Shown here: piece after piece, positions 1 to 7,711 of the stretch
Numbering within the stretch: position 1 is the stretch's first letter
How the letters are laid out: each line of letters starts with the position of its first letter
From: VRUE01 sp963774405
GTDB taxonomy: Bacteria; Actinomycetota; Thermoleophilia; Solirubrobacterales; 70-9
NCBI GenBank assembly: GCA_963774405.1
Contig: CAVZEV010000003.1
Location: 44,707 to 108,706 of the forward strand
Length of the DNA stretch: 64,000 nucleotides
Direction of reading: 5' to 3'
The notes under the pieces: generated by a model
What the model was told of the DNA's origin: nothing
Database searches by the model: none
Seen by the model: the letters and a program-made list of their open reading frames with translations, nothing else
Made by a program: the position numbers and the translations under genes

Positions 1-140
1 AGGCGATCAAGCGCGAAATCCCCGCCCGCGAGGTGCCGATCACAGTCGAGCAGCGCCTGCACGGCCACTCCAAGAAGCCGGCCGTCTTCCGCTACGGCAT
101 GGGCTTCGCCAACGCGATCGTCCGCACCTGGCTGCGCTGA
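1..140 (+). CDS. C-terminal end of a probable family 2 glycosyltransferase (partial)
   Basis: The reading frame is open from the window edge (first full codon at base 3) to TGA at 138-140, giving 45 residues. The tail has basic patches (HGHSKKP) followed by YGMGFANAIVRTWLR, which resembles the end of actinobacterial GT2 sugar transferases (VP-x-V-x-R-x-x-H-G-x-S-K). Only the tail is visible, so the family is a guess from this motif; no catalytic part can be inspected. Confidence 0.45.
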   Translation, partial: AIKREIPAREVPITVEQRLHGHSKKPAVFRYGMGFANAIVRTWLR

Positions 141-144
141 GACC

Positions 145-429
145 TCAGCGGACGCCGGGGTGCCGGACGGCGGCCGGGTCGGGCAGGTACAGATCGGTGC
201 CGCAGCGCGGGCAGACCTGGACGTAGAGCTTCAGCGCCTTGCGGCAGTTGGGGCACTGGCGTTCGGGTTCGTCCTTCTCGCGGCGGTAGAGGATCGCCGC
301 GATCAGGCCGAGTATCAGCAGCACGCTCCCGATCACCAGCCAGAGCCAGAAGGAGCTGCCCTTGGCCTTGCCGATGATCGCGGTGGCTAGTCCGAAGGAG
401 AAGGCGATGAAGAGGTACTCGAATCCCAT
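145..429 (-). CDS. Small membrane protein with C-terminal zinc ribbon
   Basis: 94 residues starting MGFEYLF at ATG 427-429. Two hydrophobic segments (about residues 3-17 and 23-43) are followed by a basic stretch and a CPNC...CPRC zinc ribbon near residues 58-77. The likely topology is a membrane hairpin with a cytoplasmic metal-binding tail. The start lies inside the 3' end of ndh, a 43-base overlap on the same strand, so it is probably co-transcribed and translationally coupled. A longer upstream start is possible but would only read out-of-frame ndh sequence. The function is unknown. Confidence 0.6.
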   Translation of the reverse strand: MGFEYLFIAFSFGLATAIIGKAKGSSFWLWLVIGSVLLILGLIAAILYRREKDEPERQCPNCRKALKLYVQVCPRCGTDLYLPDPAAVRHPGVR

Positions 430-1712
430 GGCCCTATTGTCGCCTCCAGCGCCTTCGGGTGCCCGATCGAGCCGACCTCGGAGGTGTCCCGGCGGAAGGG
501 CAGGCTGGCGGTCCAGTCGATCACGGCGCGGGTCTTGCGGGCGGCGCCCGGGATCTGGCTCATGTGGTAGGTCCGCGCCATCCACCAGGCCGGAAAGCCG
601 CGGAAGGTGCGGTCGCCGATCTTGCCGACCGCCTTGTAGCGACCGAGGTTGACGAACGCCGCGTTGCTCTTGTAGGTGAAGGGGCCGGCGCTGCCGATCC
701 CTAGCTCGGCGGCGATGTTGCGAGCCGCGACCGGGCCCTGGCGGACCGCGTGCTGGGCGGTCGGCGGGCAGAGGCCGCCGCGGGGATCGGGCGCGGCGGC
801 GCAGTCGCCGATCGCCCAGACCGAGTCGAGGCCCCTGACCCGCAGGTGGTCGTCAACCGGGACGCGGCCGCGCTCGTCGAGCGGCAGCGAGAGCCCGCGC
901 AGGCTCGGGTGCGGGGCGACGCCGGCGGTCCAGACGACGGTGCGGGTCGGCAGCGTCTCGCCTGTGGCGATCCGAGCGCTGTCGGCTCGCACCTCCTCCA
1001 GGGTGGTGCCGAGGCGGACGTCGATACCGCGGCCGCGCAGCTCGCGCAGGGCGTAGTCGGCGAGCTCGGCGTCGATCTCGGGCAGAACGCGATCGGAGGC
1101 CTCGACCAGCACCCAGCGCATGCCATGCAGGCGCGCCCGCGGGTAGCGCTCGATCGCGTCGGCGGCGAAATCCTGCAGCTCGGCCAGCGCCTCGAGGCCG
1201 GCGTAGCCGCCGCCGACGAAGACGTAGGTGAGCAGCTCGTCGCGCCGCGCCGCGTCGTCGGTCGCGTTGGCGGCCTCGAGCGTCTCGATCACGTGATTGC
1301 GCAGCCAGATCGCGTCGGCCAGGCTCTTGAACCCGATCGCGTGCTCGGAGAGCCCCGGCACCGGCAGCACCCGCGAGACCGAGCCGAGCGCCAGCAGCAG
1401 CTGGTCGTAGGGCAGCTGCTCGACATCGCCCTCGCGCGTGCGCAGCTCGACCGTCTTGGCGACCGAATCGTGCCCGGCGATCGATCCCAGCCTCAGGTAG
1501 GTGCGCTTGAGGATCTCGCGCAGCGGCGTCACCACGTGCCGCGGCTCGAGCGTCCCCGCGGCCGCCTCCGGCAGGAACGGCGTGTAGAGCATGAAGTTGG
1601 CGTCGTTGACCAGCACCAGCCGGGTCGACTGCCGCGGCATGATCCGCTCCAGCTCCCGCGCCGCCATCGCGCCCCCGAATCCACCTCCGGCGATGACAAC
1701 GTTCCAGGCCAT
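387..1712 (-). CDS. ndh: Type II NADH dehydrogenase (NDH-2), FAD-dependent
   Basis: 441 residues from ATG 1710-1712. It transfers electrons from NADH to quinone at the inner face of the membrane without pumping protons. The N-terminal Rossmann motif GGGFGG (residues 9-14) binds FAD. A second GGGYAG motif near residue 168 binds NADH, and the WAIGDCA motif lies further on, all in the order of the pyridine nucleotide-disulfide reductase fold. Length matches the family. An upstream in-frame ATG at 1766 would add 18 residues encoded by the palindrome, so the MAWNVVIAGGG start is preferred. The 25-bp palindrome 16 bases upstream suggests repressor control. Other flavin reductases of this fold cannot be fully excluded. 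Confidence 0.9.
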   Translation of the reverse strand: MAWNVVIAGGGFGGAMAARELERIMPRQSTRLVLVNDANFMLYTPFLPEAAAGTLEPRHVVTPLREILKRTYLRLGSIAGHDSVAKTVELRTREGDVEQLPYDQLLLALGSVSRVLPVPGLSEHAIGFKSLADAIWLRNHVIETLEAANATDDAARRDELLTYVFVGGGYAGLEALAELQDFAADAIERYPRARLHGMRWVLVEASDRVLPEIDAELADYALRELRGRGIDVRLGTTLEEVRADSARIATGETLPTRTVVWTAGVAPHPSLRGLSLPLDERGRVPVDDHLRVRGLDSVWAIGDCAAAPDPRGGLCPPTAQHAVRQGPVAARNIAAELGIGSAGPFTYKSNAAFVNLGRYKAVGKIGDRTFRGFPAWWMARTYHMSQIPGAARKTRAVIDWTASLPFRRDTSEVGSIGHPKALEATIGPWDSSTSSSPSPSD

Positions 1713-1727
1713 TGGCTGCAACTTAGC

Positions 1728-1752
1728 ACTTTGTAACAACTTGTTACAAAGT
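1728..1752. promoter_or_regulatory. Perfect 25-bp palindrome upstream of ndh, probable repressor operator
   Basis: Two 12-base half-sites (ACTTTGTAACAA and its exact reverse complement) flank a single centre base, C1740. The site is AT-rich in a GC-rich genome and begins 16 bases before the ndh start codon. Perfect symmetry of this size at that position is typical of a dimeric repressor site. The half-site resembles but does not match published Rex operators, which have even spacing. The cognate regulator is not in the window. Confidence 0.6.
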
Positions 1753-2024
1753 ATCGGAAGATACATATCCGCCAGCCCCGGGGCGCCGACAGACGTGCAG
1801 CGCTAACATTTCAGTACTTCGTGACGTGTTCACAGAGCTGAACGGCCCCGGGCGTGTACCCGGGGCCGTTTCTTTTTGGCGGTTGCCCCTACCGATCTGC
1901 GAGCTTCGAAGCGAGCGCGATCAGCGCCCTCATCACGCCGGCAAATGCCAGGAGAACCGCCGCTTCTGGCGTGTTCACGACCTCCTAAGTGTTGGGACAC
2001 AAGCGCCTCGCCCCGGCGACCTGT
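1753..2024. other. Intergenic stretch between ndh promoter and gatB 3' end, with forward terminator
   Basis: No convincing coding frame. It starts with a short inverted repeat GTATC-GGAA-GATAC (1751-1764), then a 5-base repeat GTTCA...TGAAC (1828-1843) and a strong forward terminator at 1841-1877. Both flanking genes lie on the minus strand, so the terminator serves no visible gene; a short forward RNA of about 100 bases is possible. Confidence 0.35.
1841..1877 (+). terminator. Strong intrinsic terminator on the forward strand
   Basis: Perfect 12-bp stem (1841-1852 with 1859-1870), six-base loop CGTGTA, followed by TCTTTTT. The T-run follows on the plus strand only, so it would stop forward transcription, yet no forward gene lies upstream in this intergenic gap. 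Confidence 0.8.
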
Positions 2025-3461
2025 CTACCGCCGGAGCTTCTCCTGGATTAGCCGGTTGACCTCGCCGCCGTCAGCGCGGCCCTTGGTCTGCTTCATCACG
2101 GCGCCGACGATGGCGCCGATCGCCTTGCCGTTGCCCGCCTTGATCTGCTCAGCGGCATCCGGGTTGGCCTCGATCGCGGCGGCGACGATCGACTCGAGCT
2201 CACCGCTGTCGGAGATCTGGGCGAGTCCCTCGCGCTCGACGATCTCGGCTGGGTCCCCGCCCTCAGCGACCAGGGTGGCGAGGACGGTCTTACCGCTGCC
2301 GTGGGAGATCTTCTTCTCGTGGACCATGGCAACCAGAGCCGCCAGTGTCTCGGGCTCGACCTTGGACTCGGCGGCGCTCGCTTCGCCCTCCTGGCGCAAG
2401 GCGGCGGCAAGCTCCCCGGTTACCCAGTTGGCAACGACGCGGGGCTCGACGCCCTCCGCGTGCTTCGAGGCCTCCTCGAAGTAGGCCGCGGTCTCCGGAT
2501 CGGCGCTCAGCAGCGCCGCCACGTCGTCGGGCAGACCGAGCTGCTCGCGGTAGCGCTCGGCCCGCGCCGCAGGCAGCTCCGGCAGCGACTCGCGGGCCTC
2601 GCGCAGCATCGCCTCGGTCGGCGCGATCGCGACCAGGTCCGGCTCGGGGAAGTAGCGGTAGTCGTGCGCCTCCTCCTTGGAGCGCAGCGGGTGCAGGCTG
2701 TCGTCCTCGGGATGGAAGTGGAGCGTCTCCTGCTCGACCGTCCCCCCCGCTTCGATCAGCTCGCGCTGGCGGGCCAGCTCGGCTTCGATCCCGCGCTCGA
2801 GGAAGCGGAAGCTGTTCATGTTCTTCAGCTCGGTCTTCGTCCCCAACTCCTCGCTGCCGGCGGGCCGCACCGAGATGTTGCCGTCGACGCGCAGGCTGCC
2901 CTCCTCCATGTTGACGTCGGAGACGCCGAGCTGGCGCACCGTCTCACGCAGCAGGCGAGCCCATGACGCGGCCTCGGCGGCGCTGCGCAGATCGGGCTCG
3001 GTGACGATCTCGACCAGCGGCGTGCCGCCACGGTTGAAGTCGACCAGCGAGGCGCCCGAGCCGTGAATCCGGCCCGACTCGCCGACGTGGATCATCTTCG
3101 CCGCGTCCTCCTCGAGATGGGCGCGGTGAATTCGGATGTCTCCCAGGCGGCCGGCGCCGGCGATCGGAATGTCGTACTGACTGATCTGGTAGGCCTTCGG
3201 CGAGTCGGGATAGAAGTAGTTCTTGCGGTGGAAGATCGAGCGCGGCGCCACCTCGCACTCCAGCGCCGCGGCGATCTGCAGGGCGAAGCGGACCGCCTGC
3301 TCGTTGACCACCGGCAGCACCCCTGGATGGGCGAGGCAGACCGGACAGGTATGCACGTTGGGCTCGTCGCCAAAGGAGAGCTCACACCCGCAGAACATCT
3401 TCGTCCTCGTCGCCAGCTGCACGTGAATCTCCAGCCCAATCACCGCCTCCAGCTCAGCCAC
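2025..3461 (-). CDS. gatB: Asp-tRNA(Asn)/Glu-tRNA(Gln) amidotransferase subunit B
   Basis: 478 residues from a GTG at 3459-3461. GatB binds the misacylated tRNA and activates its side-chain carboxyl with ATP, then receives ammonia from GatA. The start VAELEAVIGLEIHVQL is the family's N-terminal signature. The zinc-site CGC...CPVC, the HRKNYFYPDSPK motif and the C-terminal YqeY-like helical tail (residues ~330-478) are all present. The start overlaps the gatA stop by 8 bases; an ATG at 3518 would add 19 residues encoded by a hairpin, so the GTG is preferred. Order gatC-gatA-gatB implies this organism makes Gln-tRNA and/or Asn-tRNA by transamidation. Confidence 0.95.
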   Translation of the reverse strand: MAELEAVIGLEIHVQLATRTKMFCGCELSFGDEPNVHTCPVCLAHPGVLPVVNEQAVRFALQIAAALECEVAPRSIFHRKNYFYPDSPKAYQISQYDIPIAGAGRLGDIRIHRAHLEEDAAKMIHVGESGRIHGSGASLVDFNRGGTPLVEIVTEPDLRSAAEAASWARLLRETVRQLGVSDVNMEEGSLRVDGNISVRPAGSEELGTKTELKNMNSFRFLERGIEAELARQRELIEAGGTVEQETLHFHPEDDSLHPLRSKEEAHDYRYFPEPDLVAIAPTEAMLREARESLPELPAARAERYREQLGLPDDVAALLSADPETAAYFEEASKHAEGVEPRVVANWVTGELAAALRQEGEASAAESKVEPETLAALVAMVHEKKISHGSGKTVLATLVAEGGDPAEIVEREGLAQISDSGELESIVAAAIEANPDAAEQIKAGNGKAIGAIVGAVMKQTKGRADGGEVNRLIQEKLRR

Positions 3462-4947
3462 CCTCTTCACCCCCTGTTCCGGTGCGCCTTTTGCTCTCTC
3501 CAGGTGCATAAGGCGCACCGGAGGGGCTGGCGTCGAAGCCGAGGCCCTGCTCGAGGGCGTAGGCGGCGTCGAGGAGCCGGCGCTCGGCGAAGGCGGGGGC
3601 GGCGATTTGGAAGCCGACCGGCAGCTCGGGGCCGCCGGCGGTGGGCCGGGCGAGGCCGGCCGGGATCGAGATCGCCGGGATGCCCGCGAGGCTCATCGGC
3701 ACGGTGAAGAAGTCGTTGAGGTACATCGAGAGCGGGTCGGCGGTCTTCTCGCCAAGTTCGAAGGCGACCGAGGGCGAGGTCGGGGTTACGACGAAGTCGA
3801 CCCGGTCGAAGGCGCTCTTGAAGTCGCCGGCGATCTTCGTCCGCACCTTTTGCGCCTGGCCGTAGTAGGCGTCGTAGTAGCCGGAGGAGAGCGCGTAGGT
3901 GCCGAGCATGATCCGCCGCTTGACCTCGGCACCGAAGCCCTGCGCCCGGGTCTGCTCGTACATCTCGATCACGTCGCCGCTGGAGGGAGCGCGCATCCCG
4001 TAGCGGACGCCGTCGTAGCGAGCGAGGTTCGATGAGGCCTCGGCCGGCGCGATCACGTAGTAGGCGGAGATGCCGTGCTCGGCGTGCGGCAGGGAGACGG
4101 TGTCGACCGTGCCGCCGAGGCTCTCAATCTTCTCCAGGGTCGCCTCGAAGACCGTGCGGACCCCGGCGTCGAAGTCCTGGCTGATCAGGTCGTCTGGAAC
4201 TCCGAAGCGCAGGCCGGAGAGATCCTCGCGGTCGGGCAGGCCGGGCGATTTGGGCAGGCCGACCGAGGTCGAGTCGCGGGGGTCCTGCCCCTGCAGGATC
4301 ACCAGCAGCAGGGCGGCATCGCTGACATCGCGGGTGAAGGGGCCGCACTGGTCCAGCGAGGAGGCGAAGGCGATCATGCCGTAGCGCGAGATCGCCCCGT
4401 AGGTGGGCTTGAGCCCGACGATGCCGCAGAGCGCCGCGGGCTGGCGGATCGAGCCGCCGGTGTCGGTGCCGATCGCCCACGGCGCGAGGCCGCCGGCGAC
4501 CGCCGCGGCCGAGCCGCCCGAGGAGCCGCCGGGAACTCGCTCGCGGTCCCAGGGGTTGAGCACCGGGCCGTAGGCCGAGTTCTCGTTGGAGGAGCCCATC
4601 GCGAACTCGTCCATGTTGGTCTTGCCGAGGATCGGCGCCCCGGCCTCGATCAGCTTGCGCACGGCCGTGGCCGTGTAGGGGGGCTCGTAGCCCTCGAGGA
4701 TGCGCGAGCCGGCCGTGGTCGGCACGCCCTCGGTGCAGAAGATGTCCTTGACCGCGATCGGGGCGATGCTCGGCCGCTCGACCGCGATCGGGCTCGCGCC
4801 GCCGTCCTCGTCGCGCCAGAGGTAGGCATTGAGCTCGTCGCCGGCGGCGGCCCGCCGCCAGGCGTCGGCGTACTCGCCCGCGTCGAGATCGCCCGCGGCC
4901 ATCGCCCGATGGGCCTCGAGGGCCGTCAGCGTCAGCAGCTCGGTCAT
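3454..4947 (-). CDS. gatA: Asp-tRNA(Asn)/Glu-tRNA(Gln) amidotransferase subunit A (amidase)
   Basis: 497 residues. GatA releases ammonia from glutamine for GatB. The amidase-signature triad is visible with canonical spacing: Lys67, cis-Ser142 in GGSSGGS, nucleophile Ser166 in TDTGGSIRQP. The start codon directly abuts the gatC stop. The C-terminus is odd: after the usual end (about residue 475) it carries an extra SGAPY...KRRTGTGGEEGG tail encoded by a palindromic insert at 3478-3522, which also lies just ahead of the gatB start. The catalytic core looks intact. Confidence 0.95.
   Translation of the reverse strand: MTELLTLTALEAHRAMAAGDLDAGEYADAWRRAAAGDELNAYLWRDEDGGASPIAVERPSIAPIAVKDIFCTEGVPTTAGSRILEGYEPPYTATAVRKLIEAGAPILGKTNMDEFAMGSSNENSAYGPVLNPWDRERVPGGSSGGSAAAVAGGLAPWAIGTDTGGSIRQPAALCGIVGLKPTYGAISRYGMIAFASSLDQCGPFTRDVSDAALLLVILQGQDPRDSTSVGLPKSPGLPDREDLSGLRFGVPDDLISQDFDAGVRTVFEATLEKIESLGGTVDTVSLPHAEHGISAYYVIAPAEASSNLARYDGVRYGMRAPSSGDVIEMYEQTRAQGFGAEVKRRIMLGTYALSSGYYDAYYGQAQKVRTKIAGDFKSAFDRVDFVVTPTSPSVAFELGEKTADPLSMYLNDFFTVPMSLAGIPAISIPAGLARPTAGGPELPVGFQIAAPAFAERRLLDAAYALEQGLGFDASPSGAPYAPGESKRRTGTGGEEGG
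3478..3522. repeat. Palindromic element D, copy 1, in frame in the 3' end of gatA
   Basis: Perfect 13-bp arms TCCGGTGCGCCTT (3478-3490) and its complement (3510-3522) around a 19-base loop. It is translated in gatA as SGAPY-APGES-KRRTG. The second copy, in pheT (37685-37731), is read in the same frame and gives SGAPY-PSIAGE-KRTG. The arms are conserved and the loop is not. Confidence 0.75.
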
Positions 4948-5238
4948 CTATTCCTCGGCCTGGGGCGAGGGAACGCGGAAGGCGCCCTCGGCGGGATCGG
5001 GTGCCGAGGCGAGCGCCACCTCGGGCGGCAGGCTCTGGTGAGGCACGTCGGCGCGCAGGACGTTCTCCAGCTCGACCACGTGCGAGGTCGGCTCGACGCC
5101 ATCGAGGTCGAGCTCGGCGATCCGGTCGACGTGCTCGAGGATGCCCGAGAGCTCGCCGGCCATCCGCTCGACCTCCTTCTCGGAGAGGCCGAGGCGGGCC
5201 AGCTTCGCCACGTGCAGTACCTGCTCTCGCTCGATCAC
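4948..5238 (-). CDS. gatC: Asp-tRNA(Asn)/Glu-tRNA(Gln) amidotransferase subunit C
   Basis: 96 residues from GTG 5236-5238. GatC is the small subunit that wraps around and stabilises GatA at the GatB interface. The N-terminal VLHVAKLARLGLSEKE and the ILEHVDRIAELD stretch are family hallmarks, and the length is normal. It is first in the gatCAB operon, with the gatA start immediately after its stop. Only 44 bases separate it from the divergent forward gene at 5283, so the two promoters must overlap. Confidence 0.93.
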   Translation of the reverse strand: MIEREQVLHVAKLARLGLSEKEVERMAGELSGILEHVDRIAELDLDGVEPTSHVVELENVLRADVPHQSLPPEVALASAPDPAEGAFRVPSPQAEE

Positions 5239-5282
5239 GGCGGCCGATTCTAGGCGGCTCGCCAGTTAGAGTCAGCGCCGGG

Positions 5283-5726
5283 ATGAGAGGCGAGCGCGCA
5301 GAGAAGTTCGTGGTCTTGAGCCTGCGGCTGTTGGCGGTCTCCTTCGCCGTCGTCGGAATCCTCTTCATCGCCGTCCCCAGCGGCGTCCTCGACGTGATCT
5401 CCGATGTCGGCGAATGGTTCGGCAACAGCACCAGGGCCCCGCACACCCAGGAGGACCTCTGGCTGGCGCTCGCCTTCGCCTACATGGTCGTGATCACCGG
5501 CATCTGTCTGGTTGCGCAGATGGACGTGGTCCGCTACCGCCCGCTGCTGCTCATTCTCGCCGCCGGCAAGACCACCTCCTCGCTCGGCTCGCTCGCCTTC
5601 TTCCTGGTCGACGAACACGTCTTCATCTACCTGCTCAACTTCCTCGTCGACGGCTTCCTCGCCCTGCTCTCGCTCTGGCTCTTCTCCCTGGCCGGCCGCA
5701 TCGGTCGGCCCGCGGCGCCCGGCTGA
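5283..5726 (+). CDS. Small four-helix membrane protein of unknown function
   Basis: 147 residues from ATG 5283. Four hydrophobic segments are visible (about residues 8-28, 62-80, 85-102, 112-136) with charged turns, the last followed by a short basic tail. No catalytic motif is evident. It is divergent from gatC and ends 60 bases before the GMC oxidoreductase start in the same frame, so the two may be co-transcribed. I do not recognise the family. Confidence 0.7.
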   Translation: MRGERAEKFVVLSLRLLAVSFAVVGILFIAVPSGVLDVISDVGEWFGNSTRAPHTQEDLWLALAFAYMVVITGICLVAQMDVVRYRPLLLILAAGKTTSSLGSLAFFLVDEHVFIYLLNFLVDGFLALLSLWLFSLAGRIGRPAAPG

Positions 5727-5786
5727 CAGCGCCCGCCGGGGCTCTCCGCCGCCGAGCAGCGCACCCTGAGCGCGATCTGCGCGGCG

Positions 5787-7679
5787 ATGGCACCGGGCCT
5801 CGACGGCCTGCCCGCGGCCGAGCGCGAGCTCGACGTCTCCGGCCCGGTCGCCGAGTTCCTGCGCTCGGTCTCACCGCGGGCGCTGACCCGGATCAGGCTC
5901 GGCCTGCGCGCCTTCGAGTGGCTGCCCTTCCCCTGGCGCTTCAGCCGTCTCGACCCGGCCGGCCGCGAGGACTTCCTGCGCGGCATGGAGACGGCGCGGT
6001 TCGGCCTCTACCACGAGCTGCTGCTGATGGCCAAGGTCTTCGCCACGCTGGGCAGCGCCGTCGCGCCGGAGGTCGAGCGGCGGATCGGATTCAACGTGAG
6101 CTGCCGGCTGGCCGACGGCTCCCGGCCCGAGCCCGCCGCCCCGCTGGGCGCGACTGAGCCGGCGGGCGACGAAGAGGAATGCGACGTGATCGTCGTCGGC
6201 TCCGGCGCCGGCGGCGCGGTCGCCGCCGCGACCCTCGCCGAGGCCGGGCTCGACGTGATCGTGCTCGAGGCGGGCGAGAGCTTCAACCGGGAGAGCTACC
6301 CGGAGGAACCGCTGGACGCGATCGCCGCCCTCTACCGCGACGGCGGCCTGACGATTGCCGAGGGGCGACCGCCGATCCCGGTGCCGGTGGCGCGCACCGT
6401 CGGCGGCACCACGGTGGTCAACTCGGGAACATGCTTCCGCGCTCCCGATCCGCTGCTCGAGGAGTGGAGCCGGCGCTTCGGCATCGAGTGGGCAACCGAC
6501 CTCGACCACGAGTTCAGCGAGGCCGAGGATTTCCTCCGGGTCACCCGACTCGACCCCGAGCGAATGGGACGCAATGGGCAACTCGCGATGGAGGGAGCAG
6601 GCGCGCTCGGTGCTTCCGGCGGCCCGATCTCCCGCAACGCCGGCAGCTGCGTGCAGTGCAGCTCCTGTCCCTTCGGCTGCGAGATCGACGCCAAGCGCGG
6701 CATGCACGTCAGCTACCTGCCGCGCGCCGTGGCGGCAGGCGCACGGCTGCGCACGGGCGTGGAGGCACAGCGGGTCCTGATCGAGAACGGCCGCGCGGTC
6801 GGGATTCGGCGTGGCGCTTTCTTCCCCCACGTCAGGGAAGAACGCCACACCCAGCAGCCGCATCCCTTTGCCGTGCGGGCGCGAGTCGCCACCATCGTCG
6901 CCGGGGGAGCGCTTGGCACGCCCGAGCTGCTGCTGCGCTCAGGCCTCGGCGGCCGTCGGGTCGGGCGCAACCTCCACATCCACCCCGCCTGCTGGGTCGG
7001 CGCCCGCTACGAGGAGGAGGTGCGCGGCTGGGACGGCGTGATGCAGAGCTATTACATTGACCAGTGGGAGCCCCAGCGCCTCCTGCTCGAGGCCACCTTC
7101 ACCCCGCTTGCCTTCGGTGGCGCCTGGCTCCCCGGCGTCGGCCACGCCCACCAACGCTCGATGCTCGAATTCGGCCACATCGGCTCGATCGGCGTCCACC
7201 TCTCAGACCAGTCCAGCGGCCAAGTGGGCCTCGCCGGCGACGGCTCCCTCCGAGCCCGCTTCAAGCTGACGAAAGACGACGCCGACCGCCTCACCTTCGG
7301 CATCGCCCGCGCCGCCGAAATCCACTTCGCCGCCGGCGCCACCGAGGTCTACCCCAACATCGCTCGCGTCGGCACGCTAACTCCCGACAGGCTCGCCACC
7401 TTCGAGTCGACCCGCTTCAAGCCCTCGGAGTTGCGTCTCGAGGCATTCCACCCGATGGGCACCGCCCGGATAGCTGGCGAGGGCGACGGGGTCTGCGCCC
7501 CCGACGGCTCGGTCCACGGCACTACCGACCTCTACGTCGCCGACGCCTCCCTCTTCCCCACCTCCGTCGGCGTCAATCCGATGATGACGGTCATCGCCTT
7601 CTCCGCCCGTATAGCGGGTGAGCTCGCACAGAGGCGCCGGGTGACCCCTCCCAAAACGAGCGGCAGGAGCCGCTCTTGA
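5787..7679 (+). CDS. GMC-type FAD-dependent oxidoreductase
   Basis: 630 residues. The FAD-binding motif VVGSGAGG starts near residue 136, ahead of the substrate domain and the C-terminal signature (FHPMGTARI...VADASLFPTSVGVNPMMTV) that closes the FAD site, as in the GMC/cholesterol-oxidase-like family. A cysteine cluster CVQCSSCPFGC near residue 290 is typical of the subgroup with glucose/alcohol dehydrogenases. The first ~130 residues are a helical region seen in actinobacterial members. Homologous-looking sequence continues upstream in frame without ATG or GTG, so the true start may be an unusual codon. Residues ~342-355 are encoded by a hairpin, and the last residues and stop lie in repeat A1. 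Confidence 0.85.
   Translation: MAPGLDGLPAAERELDVSGPVAEFLRSVSPRALTRIRLGLRAFEWLPFPWRFSRLDPAGREDFLRGMETARFGLYHELLLMAKVFATLGSAVAPEVERRIGFNVSCRLADGSRPEPAAPLGATEPAGDEEECDVIVVGSGAGGAVAAATLAEAGLDVIVLEAGESFNRESYPEEPLDAIAALYRDGGLTIAEGRPPIPVPVARTVGGTTVVNSGTCFRAPDPLLEEWSRRFGIEWATDLDHEFSEAEDFLRVTRLDPERMGRNGQLAMEGAGALGASGGPISRNAGSCVQCSSCPFGCEIDAKRGMHVSYLPRAVAAGARLRTGVEAQRVLIENGRAVGIRRGAFFPHVREERHTQQPHPFAVRARVATIVAGGALGTPELLLRSGLGGRRVGRNLHIHPACWVGARYEEEVRGWDGVMQSYYIDQWEPQRLLLEATFTPLAFGGAWLPGVGHAHQRSMLEFGHIGSIGVHLSDQSSGQVGLAGDGSLRARFKLTKDDADRLTFGIARAAEIHFAAGATEVYPNIARVGTLTPDRLATFESTRFKPSELRLEAFHPMGTARIAGEGDGVCAPDGSVHGTTDLYVADASLFPTSVGVNPMMTVIAFSARIAGELAQRRRVTPPKTSGRSRS
6811..6848. repeat. Hairpin inside the GMC oxidoreductase coding region
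   Basis: GTGGCG + TTCTTCCC pairs with GGGAAGAA + CGCCAC, giving 14 base pairs with a two-base bulge (6817-6818) and an 8-base loop. It encodes an extra RRGAFFPHVREERH stretch just before the conserved VATIVAGGALGTPELL. It may be another in-frame palindromic insert; only one copy is visible. Confidence 0.45.
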
Positions 7680-7706
7680 CTGTTTTGGGAGGGGTCACCC
7701 GGCGCC
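7633..7706. repeat. Hairpin element A1 (core reversed relative to A2-A4)
   Basis: Perfect 25-bp arms (7633-7657 with 7682-7706) around a 24-base loop that itself folds (GAGCGGC-AGGA-GCCGCTC). It overlaps the last codons and stop of the GMC gene and separates it from the convergent gene ending at 7712. The inner ten arm bases CTCCCAAAAC and the loop are shared with A2-A4, while the outer arm is unique but perfectly paired. It probably acts as a bidirectional terminator here, although there is no T-run. Confidence 0.85.
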
Positions 7707-7711
7707 CCTCC

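Noticed and set aside
750..1736. Long forward open frame (328 codons) antisense to ndh
   Set aside because: High-GC shadow of the minus-strand ndh; composition is Arg/Gln/Gly rich without motifs, while the ndh frame has full NDH-2 signatures.
1728..1752. Rex operator call for the ndh palindrome
   Set aside because: Half-site and odd symmetry do not match the known Rex consensus closely enough to name the regulator.
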